A stretch of 7,628 bases of DNA from Ignavibacteria bacterium. GTDB taxonomy: Bacteria; Bacteroidota; Ignavibacteria; Ignavibacteriales; Melioribacteraceae. The translations under genes were made by a program, and so were the position numbers. The stretch spans positions 1-7,628 of the forward strand of contig QILJ01000209.1 in assembly GCA_003233295.1 (NCBI GenBank), written 5' to 3'. Below the pieces are notes generated by a model. That model was not told the DNA's origin and searched no databases. It saw only the letters and a program-made list of their open reading frames with translations. Shown piece by piece: positions 1 through 5,983 of this stretch (position 1 is its first letter; every line of letters starts with the position of its first letter).

Positions 1-3
1 CTA

Positions 4-36
4 TACCCGCCGCCGTAAAAAGCACTATGTCGGGTA
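4..36. repeat. Palindromic insert type A, copy 1
   Basis: A 33-bp element with complementary ends TACCCG and CGGGTA sits immediately before the right half-repeat at 37-51. It differs from the copy at 206-238 by one base. The left half of its host repeat lies beyond the window edge. Confidence 0.6.
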
Positions 37-99
37 AAATAGAATTGATACTATAAACTGTATTACTTGGCTCACCTTCAAATTGTTTTGATAAGACTA

Positions 100-136
100 C
101 CTGTCCGCCGTAGTTCGCTTTTTGAACGAAGGGGGA
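100..136. repeat. Palindromic insert type B, copy 1
   Basis: A 37-bp element splits the repeat at 85-151. It can fold with an outer TCCGCC/GGGGGA stem (one mismatch) and an inner GTTC/GAAC stem. It differs from the copy at 304-340 at three positions, two of which weaken the inner stem here. TA dinucleotides flank both ends (98-99 and 137-138). Confidence 0.6.
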
Positions 137-205
137 TAATAGAATTGATACCTCTCCTTGTGATGTTTTATATTTAATGTCAGCTTCTAAGTTTTGATAA
201 GACTA

Positions 206-238
206 TACCCGCCGCTGTAAAAAGCACTATGTCGGGTA
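206..238. repeat. Palindromic insert type A, copy 2
   Basis: A 33-bp element splits the repeat at 191-253. Its ends TACCCG and CGGGTA are complementary, and it differs by one base from the copy at 4-36. It occupies the same place in its host repeat as the type B insert does in the neighbouring repeat. Confidence 0.6.
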
Positions 239-303
239 AAATAGAATTGATATGCCGTATCTAATAGCATTAAGTCTTCGTCATCTGCGTTTTGATAAGA
301 CTA

Positions 304-374
304 CCTGTCCGCCGAAGTTCACTTTGTGAACGAAGGGGGATACCCGCCTACGTTAAAGAACACTACGCCGGGTA
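304..374. repeat. Tandem palindromic inserts, type B followed by type A
   Basis: The last repeat carries both element types in series: B at 304-340 and a diverged 34-bp A at 341-374, joined at a TA. Here B folds well: outer TCCGCC/GGGGGA arms, opposed GAA/GAA internal loop, then GTTCAC, loop TTT, GTGAAC. A keeps TACCCG/CGGGTA ends but its interior differs from the other two A copies. Confidence 0.6.
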
Positions 375-529
375 AAATAGAATTGTTGAACGGAGTGAAA
401 TCCCGCTGAGAATTAAGGGCTGAATTCTAGTTATATCAGCAAAATAACAAATTTAACTTGTCTGAAAGACTCCTTCGGAAAACTACTCCGTAGTTCCTTA
501 TAGTTTTGTCATCTTTAACCACGTATTTC

Positions 530-668
530 GAGGCTGTGTTAAAAATGCTAAAACCGTTGTCTGTGAGACTCCCAGGGAGAAACGGTTACGCTAATTATTT
601 GTTTTCAGTTCATAATCCCATGTTTGAAAACATGGGATTATGAAAATTTCGACTTTTCACACAGCCTC
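530..668. mobile_element. 139-bp MITE-like element with terminal inverted repeats
   Basis: The terminal inverted repeats match at 14 of 15 positions: left GAGGCTGTGTTAAAA, right end (read in reverse) GAGGCTGTGTGAAAA. TTC at 527-529 and 669-671 is a likely 3-bp target duplication. Internally there are AACCGTT/AACGGTT arms (552-558, 581-587) and a 17-bp perfect stem with a 2-nt loop (609-625, 628-644). There is no room for a transposase, so it would be mobilised in trans. The ends resemble those I know from IS1182-like elements, but the family assignment is tentative. The flanks 517-526 and 672-681 are perfectly complementary, so the target was probably the loop of a pre-existing hairpin. Confidence 0.6.
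609..644. repeat. 17-bp perfect inverted repeat inside the MITE-like element
   Basis: Arms 609-625 and 628-644 are perfectly complementary around the dinucleotide GA. There is no T-run immediately after the plus-strand stem, so it is a structural part of the element rather than an obvious terminator. Confidence 0.7.
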
Positions 669-822
669 TTCATACGTGGTTATTATAACTTTGATTGCTT
701 TGCAGTCATAACAGAACTGTGAAACAGTTCAAATTATAATAACTATGGGTGAAACCCATAGTTTAAGAACAAACAAGGAACAATCTACAATCCCGAAAAC
801 TTTCGGGAGTTGTCCAAAGGAC

Positions 823-1175
823 TCTTAAAGAGAAATATAATTGCTGAATTAATTAGAACTTAGCTGAGTTAAGTAAGATTTTAAGCATGAAAACTTTTAA
901 CTTATATTTTTACAAAATTGATTATTTGATGAGACTACTTGTCCTAGTACTTTGGGCTTACTGTTAAAACTTTTTCACAGTTATATTTATTACTCTTAGC
1001 TCGTTGATTAGACATTTCTGTCTTTATTTTATGCTCAATATTTACTATTTTTCAACGCTGTATTAAAATTATTAATTCTTAAAATTAAGAGCGATTTTCC
1101 TATTATTCTATAAATCAAGATTGGAATCCATAATTGATCAGATTTACCCTATTTTTAACTTATTTTTAACGAGAA
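823..1175. other. AT-rich gene-free stretch upstream of nifJ
   Basis: No convincing protein gene or RNA gene is visible. The only recognisable content is a decayed copy of the array repeat near 925-960. A 26-codon ORF at 887-967 has no ribosome binding site worth the name and overlaps that decayed repeat, so it is not called. Confidence 0.5.
923..960 (+). repeat. Decayed copy of the interrupted array repeat
   Basis: Positions 925-944 match the left half-repeat plus the start of insert B (86-105) with two substitutions. Further on, a GTA...TT...GCTT pattern weakly continues the type B match. No right half-repeat follows. It suggests that the array or its elements once extended, or were copied, closer to nifJ. 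Confidence 0.45.
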
Positions 1176-1215
1176 ATTTTACATTACGGTGGCAAGGTAA
1201 TTGCTGACGTAAAAT
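1176..1215. promoter_or_regulatory. Candidate regulatory inverted repeat upstream of nifJ
   Basis: A 12-nt left arm (ATTTTAC then ATTAC, 1176-1187) pairs with GTAAT (1197-1201) and GTAAAAT (1209-1215) across a 9-nt loop and a 7-nt bulge. GTAAAAT can also pair with ATTTTAAC at 1220-1227, so two folds compete. It lies 48-88 bp before the nifJ start, where an operator or 5'-leader structure would sit. In AT-rich DNA part of this may be chance. No clear -35/-10 or Bacteroidetes-type -33/-7 pair could be assigned. Confidence 0.25.
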
Positions 1216-1251
1216 AATAATTTTAACTAAATATATAATTCAAAATAAATT

Positions 1252-1255
1252 GAGG
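1252..1255 (+). promoter_or_regulatory. Ribosome binding site of nifJ
   Basis: GAGG lies 8 nt before the ATG at 1264 and supports that start. The protein then begins with MARKKIMIDG and places the conserved YPITP motif near residue 30, as in the family. Confidence 0.6.
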
Positions 1256-1263
1256 CAAAATTT

Positions 1264-4200
1264 ATGGCGAGAAAGAAAATAATGATAGACGGCAATGATG
1301 CTGCGGCAAATGTAGCATATAAGCTAAGCGAAATTATTGCTATCTATCCAATTACGCCTTCTTCCGGTATGGGCGAAATGTCCGACCTATGGTCTGCCCA
1401 AGGGAAGAAAAACATTTGGGGGACAGTTCCCTCAGTGACTGAAATGCAAAGTGAAGGTGGCGCCTCAGGCGCCGTTCACGGAGCTTTACAAGCTGGTGCA
1501 TTAACAACAACGTTTACTGCTTCACAAGGACTATTGTTGATGATTCCTAACATGTACAAAATTGCCGGTGAATTAACTCCCGCAGTTTTTCATGTTTCAG
1601 CCAGATCTTTGGCTGCTCAAGCGCTATCAATTTTCGGAGATCATTCTGATGTTATGCAAGTTAGACAAACCGGTTTCGGTTTGATGGCATCGGGGTCTGT
1701 TCAGGAAGTGCAAGATTTAGCAGCGATTACTCACAGGGCAACATTGGAATCAAGAATTCCTTTCGTTCATTTCTTCGATGGATTCAGAACTTCACATGAA
1801 ATTCAGAAAATTGAAGAGATTACAGAAGACGATCTTCGTGAATTAATTGACAACAAAACTGTTCATGCTCATCGAGAGAGAGCAATGAATCCGAATAAAC
1901 CTGTTCTTCGCGGTACTGCACAGAATCCCGACGCTTACTTCCAGGGAAGAGAAACGGTAAATAAATTTTACGACGCTGCACCTGAAATTGTTCAGAATGC
2001 AATGAATAAATTTGCCGAGATAACCGGAAGGGAGTATCATCTTTTTGATTACTACGGCGCCCCGGATGCTAAAAGAATTATTATTATAATGGGTTCAGGT
2101 AGTGAAACAGTAAAAGAAACAGTTGAGTACTTGGCGGGAAAAGAAGAAGAGAAGATCGGCGTTCTCGTAGTTCGATTATATCGTCCGTTTTCTGCAGAAC
2201 ATTTTATTCAAACACTTCCAAAAACAGTCGAGAAAATTTCGGTATTAGACAGAACAAAAGAACCGGGTTCTACCGGTGAACCTTTATATCTTGATATTAT
2301 CACTACTATTACAGAAGCTATGACATCTTCTGAAAAACCATTCGAAGAATTTCCGAAAATTGTCGGCGGAAGATATGGATTATCTTCTAAGGAATTCACT
2401 CCGGCAATGGTTAAAGCGGTTTATGACAATCTTAAATTGGATACACCTAAAAATCATTTTACAATTGGTATCAACGATGATGTTACGCATACAAGTCTGG
2501 ATTTTGATCCTTCATTTATCACTGAAGATCAAGAAGCGACTAAATGTATGTTCTATGGATTAGGTTCTGACGGTACAGTTGGCGCTAATAAAAATTCAAT
2601 CAAAATTATCGGCGGTGAAACTGATAACAATGCTCAGGGTTATTTTGTTTATGATTCAAAAAAATCCGGGTCAACTACAGTTTCTCACTTAAGATTCGGA
2701 AAGAACAAAATCAATTCTACTTACTTAATTCAGGAAGCTGATTTTGTCGGCGTTCACTTATTTGAATTAATAGATAGTTTTGATGTTCTCGGTAAGCTTA
2801 AAAAAGGCGGTACATTCCTACTCAACACTACTTTCTCTAAAGATGAGGTTTGGAATAAACTGTCTAAGCGAATTCAAAAACAAATTATCGATAAAGAACT
2901 TTCATTTTATGTAATTGACGCTTCAACAGTGGCTAAGAATACAGGTATGGGCGCAAGAATCAATACTGTTATGCAGACATGCTTCTTTGCTATATCCGGC
3001 ATCTTACCTAAGGACGAAGCAATTCAGAAAATTAAAGATGCAATTAAGAAAACATACAGCAGTAAAGGTGAAGAAATAGTTCAAAAGAACTTTAATGCTG
3101 TTGATCAATCACTTGCACATCTATTTAAAGTTGAACATCCTAATTCTGTTACAAGTGAAATAACAATACCTCCGGTAGTTTCTGATAAAGCGCCGGATTT
3201 CGTTAAGGATACCTTGGCAATGATAATAGCCGGAAAGGGTGATGATGTTCCGGTAAGCCAAATGCCGGTTGACGGAACTTTCCCGACTGCAACGGCAAAA
3301 TGGGAAAAAAGAAATATTGCTTTGGAAGTTCCTGTTTGGGAGGCTGATATTTGTATTCAGTGTAATAAGTGTGCTTTAGCTTGTCCGCATGCAGCTATAA
3401 GAGCAAAAGTATACGACAAAGCTGATTTAGAAAATGCACCTGAGACATTTAAGTCGATGCAGGCAAGAGGCAAAGACCCTAATAAAATGTATACAATCCA
3501 AGTTTCAGTTGAAGATTGTACCGGGTGTAATCTTTGTGTGGAAGTTTGTCCTGCAAAAGACAAAACTGAAGTCAGCAGAAAAGCAATTAATATGACTCCT
3601 CAACGACCGCTTCGTGAAACCGAGCGAGTTAACTTGGATTTCTTCTTAGACATTCCTGAAGCTGACAGAACACAATTAAAAATCGATTCTGTTGCCGGTA
3701 GCCAGTTACTTGAGCCATTATTTGAATACTCAGGCGCATGCCCGGGCTGTGGTGAAACTCCATATGTTAAATTAGTTTCACAGTTGTTTGGTGATAGAGC
3801 GATAATTGCTAATGCAACCGGTTGTTCATCAATTTACGGAGGTAACTTACCTACAACACCTTGGGCAACCAACAAAGAGGGAAGAGGTCCTACATGGAAC
3901 AATTCACTTTTTGAAGATAATGCCGAATTCGGTATGGGTATGAGACTCACGATTGATAGACAGACAGAATATGCAACCGAATTGCTTACACAACTTAAAG
4001 ATGAAGTTGGTGGTGAATTAGTAGAAGCGATTGTAACCGCACCTCAAAAATCTGAGCAGGAAATAAAAGATCAGAGAGAAAGAGTTGAGGAATTAAAATC
4101 TAAATTGGAAGCATCATCAAATCCGACAGCTAAAGAATTATTAACTGTAGTTGATTTCCTTGTTACTAAATCTGTATGGATAATGGGCGGTGATGGATGG

Positions 4201-4839
4201 GCTTTTGATATTGGTTTCGGCGGTTTGGATCATGTGTTTGCATCCGGCAAAAATGTGAACATTCTTGTCCTTGATACGGAAGTGTACTCAAACACTGGCG
4301 GACAGCAATCTAAGGCTACTGGTCTTGGTGCCGTAGCAAAATTTGCCGCTGCCGGTAAGGGTGTTCCGAAAAAAGATCTCGGCAAGATTGCTATGGATTA
4401 CGGTAGTGTATATGTTGCACAAATTGCAATGGGCGCTAACGATGCTCAGACCATTAAAGCTATTATGGAAGCCGAACATTACGACGGAGTTTCAATAATT
4501 ATTGCTTACAGTCATTGTATTGCTCATGGTTACGACATGGCAAAAGGCTTCGAGCATCAGAAATTAGCTGTTGATTCAGGCTACTGGCCGATTTACAGAT
4601 TCAATCCTGAAAACGTGGCAAAGGGTAAGAATCCATTGAAACTTGACTATAAAGGTCCGAAAATTCCGATCAAGGATTATCTATATACCGAGAACAGGTA
4701 TAAGATGTTGACTAAATCTCATCCGGAACGTGCAAAACATCTTCTTGAATTGGCTCAAGAACATGCAAAAGCGGTTTGGAGACAATATAGTCACATAGCA
4801 AGTATGGATTATAGCAATACAGACGAAGAAACTAAATAA
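1264..4839 (+). CDS. nifJ: Pyruvate:ferredoxin (flavodoxin) oxidoreductase, single-chain
   Basis: A cytoplasmic TPP and iron-sulfur enzyme that oxidises pyruvate with CoA to acetyl-CoA and CO2, reducing ferredoxin or flavodoxin; it may run in reverse for CO2 fixation. At 1191 aa it has full family length. The pyrimidine-binding domain carries YPITPSSGMGE (28-38), and T31, E64 and R114 fall at the positions known for the Desulfovibrio africanus enzyme. The gamma-type domain covers about 415-620. The ferredoxin domain has C697, C700, C703, C707 and C752, C755, C758, C762, binding two [4Fe-4S] clusters. The TPP domain holds the third-cluster cysteines C826, C829, C854 and C1085, GGDGWAFDIG (975-984) and DTEVYSNTGGQ (1004-1014). 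All catalytic residues are present. It is probably the first gene of a two-gene unit with the flavoprotein gene 56 bp downstream. There is no sign of decay. The direction of physiological use cannot be read from the sequence. Confidence 0.97.
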   Translation: MARKKIMIDGNDAAANVAYKLSEIIAIYPITPSSGMGEMSDLWSAQGKKNIWGTVPSVTEMQSEGGASGAVHGALQAGALTTTFTASQGLLLMIPNMYKIAGELTPAVFHVSARSLAAQALSIFGDHSDVMQVRQTGFGLMASGSVQEVQDLAAITHRATLESRIPFVHFFDGFRTSHEIQKIEEITEDDLRELIDNKTVHAHRERAMNPNKPVLRGTAQNPDAYFQGRETVNKFYDAAPEIVQNAMNKFAEITGREYHLFDYYGAPDAKRIIIIMGSGSETVKETVEYLAGKEEEKIGVLVVRLYRPFSAEHFIQTLPKTVEKISVLDRTKEPGSTGEPLYLDIITTITEAMTSSEKPFEEFPKIVGGRYGLSSKEFTPAMVKAVYDNLKLDTPKNHFTIGINDDVTHTSLDFDPSFITEDQEATKCMFYGLGSDGTVGANKNSIKIIGGETDNNAQGYFVYDSKKSGSTTVSHLRFGKNKINSTYLIQEADFVGVHLFELIDSFDVLGKLKKGGTFLLNTTFSKDEVWNKLSKRIQKQIIDKELSFYVIDASTVAKNTGMGARINTVMQTCFFAISGILPKDEAIQKIKDAIKKTYSSKGEEIVQKNFNAVDQSLAHLFKVEHPNSVTSEITIPPVVSDKAPDFVKDTLAMIIAGKGDDVPVSQMPVDGTFPTATAKWEKRNIALEVPVWEADICIQCNKCALACPHAAIRAKVYDKADLENAPETFKSMQARGKDPNKMYTIQVSVEDCTGCNLCVEVCPAKDKTEVSRKAINMTPQRPLRETERVNLDFFLDIPEADRTQLKIDSVAGSQLLEPLFEYSGACPGCGETPYVKLVSQLFGDRAIIANATGCSSIYGGNLPTTPWATNKEGRGPTWNNSLFEDNAEFGMGMRLTIDRQTEYATELLTQLKDEVGGELVEAIVTAPQKSEQEIKDQRERVEELKSKLEASSNPTAKELLTVVDFLVTKSVWIMGGDGWAFDIGFGGLDHVFASGKNVNILVLDTEVYSNTGGQQSKATGLGAVAKFAAAGKGVPKKDLGKIAMDYGSVYVAQIAMGANDAQTIKAIMEAEHYDGVSIIIAYSHCIAHGYDMAKGFEHQKLAVDSGYWPIYRFNPENVAKGKNPLKLDYKGPKIPIKDYLYTENRYKMLTKSHPERAKHLLELAQEHAKAVWRQYSHIASMDYSNTDEETK

Positions 4840-4847
4840 AATAAATT

Positions 4848-4866
4848 TGGCGGCAAATTGCCGCCA
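4848..4866. promoter_or_regulatory. Intercistronic GC-rich hairpin
   Basis: Arms TGGCGGCA (4848-4855) and TGCCGCCA (4859-4866) pair perfectly around a 3-nt AAT loop, nine bases after the nifJ stop. The following sequence is AT-rich without a clean T-run, so a partial terminator or a processing/stabilising element at the nifJ 3' end is likelier than full termination. Its triloop design matches the hairpins upstream of nifJ. Confidence 0.5.
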
Positions 4867-4885
4867 TCTAATAAATTTTAATTAT

Positions 4886-4890
4886 AGGAG
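4886..4890 (+). promoter_or_regulatory. Ribosome binding site of the flavoprotein gene
   Basis: AGGAG lies 5 nt before the ATG at 4896, a strong Shine-Dalgarno sequence that fixes the start. Confidence 0.7.
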
Positions 4891-4895
4891 ACAAA

Positions 4896-5888
4896 ATGGA
4901 TTTAACAACTAAATATCTTGGCTTAGAGTTGAAGAACCCAATTGTACCGTCAGCTTCTCCATTAACACAGGATCTGGATTCAGCCAAATCACTTGAAGAT
5001 GCAGGTGCATCGGCAGTAGTTCTGCACTCGCTATTTGAAGAGCAGTTAACTCACGAATCCGGTGAATTGGATCATTATCTGAATTATGGTACCGAGAGCT
5101 TTGCGGAAGCAACTTCTTATTTCCCGGAACCAGAGGAATTTAAATTAGGTCCGGTAGAATATCTTGATTTAATTGCAGATCTTAAAAAATCGTTGGATAT
5201 TCCTGTGATAGGAAGTTTGAATGGAATCAGCAAAGGCGGGTGGATTGAATATGCAAAGAATATAGAGCAGGCAGGCGCCAATGCAGTTGAGTTAAATGTC
5301 TATTATATTCCAACCAATACCGACGTTACAAGTGAAGAAATTGAGAATATGTATGTGGATACTCTTAAAGCTGTTAAGGAGAATGTAAATATCCCTGTAG
5401 CAATTAAATTGAGTCCCTTTTTCACAACTATGGCTAACATGGCGAAAAAATTGGATAATGCAGGCGCTGATGGTCTAATACTCTTCAATAGATTCTATCA
5501 GCCGGATTTTGATCTTGATGCATTAGAAGTAGTTCCGAATTTAGTTTTGAGTACAAATTGGGAAATGAGATTACCGTTAAGATGGATCGCGATTCTATAC
5601 GGAAACGTTAAAGCTGATTTAGTTGCTACAAGCGGAGTCACAGGTTACGAGGACGTTCTTAAAGTTATGATGGCTGGCGGTAAAGCGGCTATGATGGCTT
5701 CTGAATTACTTAGAAACGGTGTCGGCAGAATAGGTGAGATCCTTTCCGATCTTGAAAAATGGATGGAAGAACATGAGTATTCTTCAATTCAAATGATGCA
5801 GGGAAGTATGAGCCAAAAATCTTGTGCAGAACCGGCAGCATTCGAAAGAGCAAATTATATGAAAACACTTCAGAGTTATAAGATTTAG
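4896..5888 (+). CDS. Dihydroorotate dehydrogenase-like flavoprotein
   Basis: A 330-aa FMN-type TIM barrel of the dihydroorotate dehydrogenase superfamily, without signal peptide, hence cytoplasmic. Family features are the N-terminal [11 protein letters not shown] (14-24), VIGSLNG (104-110), ELN at 132-134, the flavin-contacting lysine in IKLSPF (K171), TSGVTGYED (245-253) for phosphate binding and a C-terminal MSQ...FERANYMK segment typical of the 'DHOD-like' group. Where genuine enzymes have N-x-S-C/S-P-N with the catalytic Cys or Ser, this protein reads NVYYIPTN (134-141), so it probably does not oxidise dihydroorotate. Class 2 membrane helices are absent. It lies 56 bp after nifJ with its own strong ribosome binding site, which suggests co-expression. 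I recall such proteins next to nifJ elsewhere. A redox role linked to pyruvate oxidation is inference; the substrate is unknown. Confidence 0.85.
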   Translation: MDLTTKYLGLELKNPIVPSASPLTQDLDSAKSLEDAGASAVVLHSLFEEQLTHESGELDHYLNYGTESFAEATSYFPEPEEFKLGPVEYLDLIADLKKSLDIPVIGSLNGISKGGWIEYAKNIEQAGANAVELNVYYIPTNTDVTSEEIENMYVDTLKAVKENVNIPVAIKLSPFFTTMANMAKKLDNAGADGLILFNRFYQPDFDLDALEVVPNLVLSTNWEMRLPLRWIAILYGNVKADLVATSGVTGYEDVLKVMMAGGKAAMMASELLRNGVGRIGEILSDLEKWMEEHEYSSIQMMQGSMSQKSCAEPAAFERANYMKTLQSYKI

Positions 5889-5903
5889 TATAACTTGTAA
5901 AAG

Positions 5904-5936
5904 AAAACCCCAACTTCTTTAAGAAGTTGGGGTTTT
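5904..5936. terminator. Rho-independent terminator, bidirectional
   Basis: A 14-bp perfect stem (5904-5917 with 5923-5936) around loop TTTAA begins 15 bp after the flavoprotein stop. The AAAA at the left base and TTTT at the right base give a U-tract on either strand, so it can stop both the nifJ unit and convergent fucosidase transcription. Confidence 0.85.
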
Positions 5937-5953
5937 GATAATGATTTTTTTTG

Positions 5954-5983
5954 AAAACCCCGAGCGTTTGTTCGGGTTTTTTT
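5954..5983. terminator. Second terminator between the convergent genes
   Basis: AAAACCCCGA (5954-5963) pairs with TTCGGGTTTT (5971-5980) with a small bulge, followed by T residues to 5983. It touches the fucosidase stop codon (5982-5984). On the minus strand the stem ends in TTTT, so it can act in both directions. Confidence 0.7.

Larger units (their letters stand above)
1..385 (+). CRISPR. Degenerate CRISPR-like array with every repeat interrupted by palindromic inserts
   Basis: Left half-repeat gttttgataagacta occurs at 85-99, 191-205 and 289-303. Right half-repeat (a)aatagaattgatac occurs at 37-51, 137-151, 239-253 (last base T) and, truncated, at 375-385. Joined, the halves give about 30 bp, the size of many type I-B/III repeats, and the end ATTGATAC is one base from the common 8-nt crRNA handle ATTGAAAC. 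Between repeats lie unrelated AT-rich spacers at 52-84 (33 bp), 152-190 (39 bp) and 254-288 (35 bp), a normal range for such repeats. The handle orientation implies transcription on the plus strand with the leader left of the window; the broken last repeat fits a trailer end. Each repeat centre carries a 33-71 bp palindromic insert. No cas gene is in the window. The alternative is a family of dispersed palindromic repeats that only mimics an array. The repeats and spacers are seen; the CRISPR identity is inferred. Confidence 0.55.
460..822. repeat. Cluster of short hairpins, mostly with 3-nt loops
   Basis: At least seven small inverted repeats follow one another: GTCT/AGAC with loop GAA (460-470); AACTAC/GTAGTT with loop TCC (481-495); the arms 517-526 and 672-681, now split by an insertion; GATTGC/GCAGTC with loop TTT and one G-T pair (693-707); GAACTGT/ACAGTTC with loop GAA (714-730); a 10-bp stem with loop GAA (741-763); TCCCGAAA/TTTCGGGA with loop AC (791-808); and GTCC/GGAC with loop AAA (812-822). 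Stem sequences are unrelated but the architecture is nearly constant. A further 10-bp inverted repeat (679-688 with 734-743) encloses two of them. No protein gene is present. They could be a structured RNA or separate palindromic insertions; the sequence does not decide. Confidence 0.6.

Noticed and set aside
460..763. AAC...GTT-bounded palindromes as an array of attC sites
   Set aside because: Spacing is far too short, stems are perfect with 3-nt loops, and no cassettes lie between them. The RYYYAAC/GTTRRRY signature is not met.
690..765. tRNA-like or riboswitch fold
   Set aside because: The hairpins are independent with 3-nt loops; there is no cloverleaf, T-loop signature or recognisable riboswitch core.
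887..967. 26-codon ORF upstream of nifJ
   Set aside because: No credible ribosome binding site, and it overlaps a decayed array repeat in AT-rich DNA.
1234..1239. TATAAT as a -10 box for nifJ
   Set aside because: No -35-like hexamer at 16-18 bp upstream; AT-rich sequence makes TATAAT common, and this lineage often uses a different promoter consensus.
4288..4479. Minus-strand ORFs inside nifJ and the flavoprotein gene
   Set aside because: Shadow frames of strongly conserved coding sequence.
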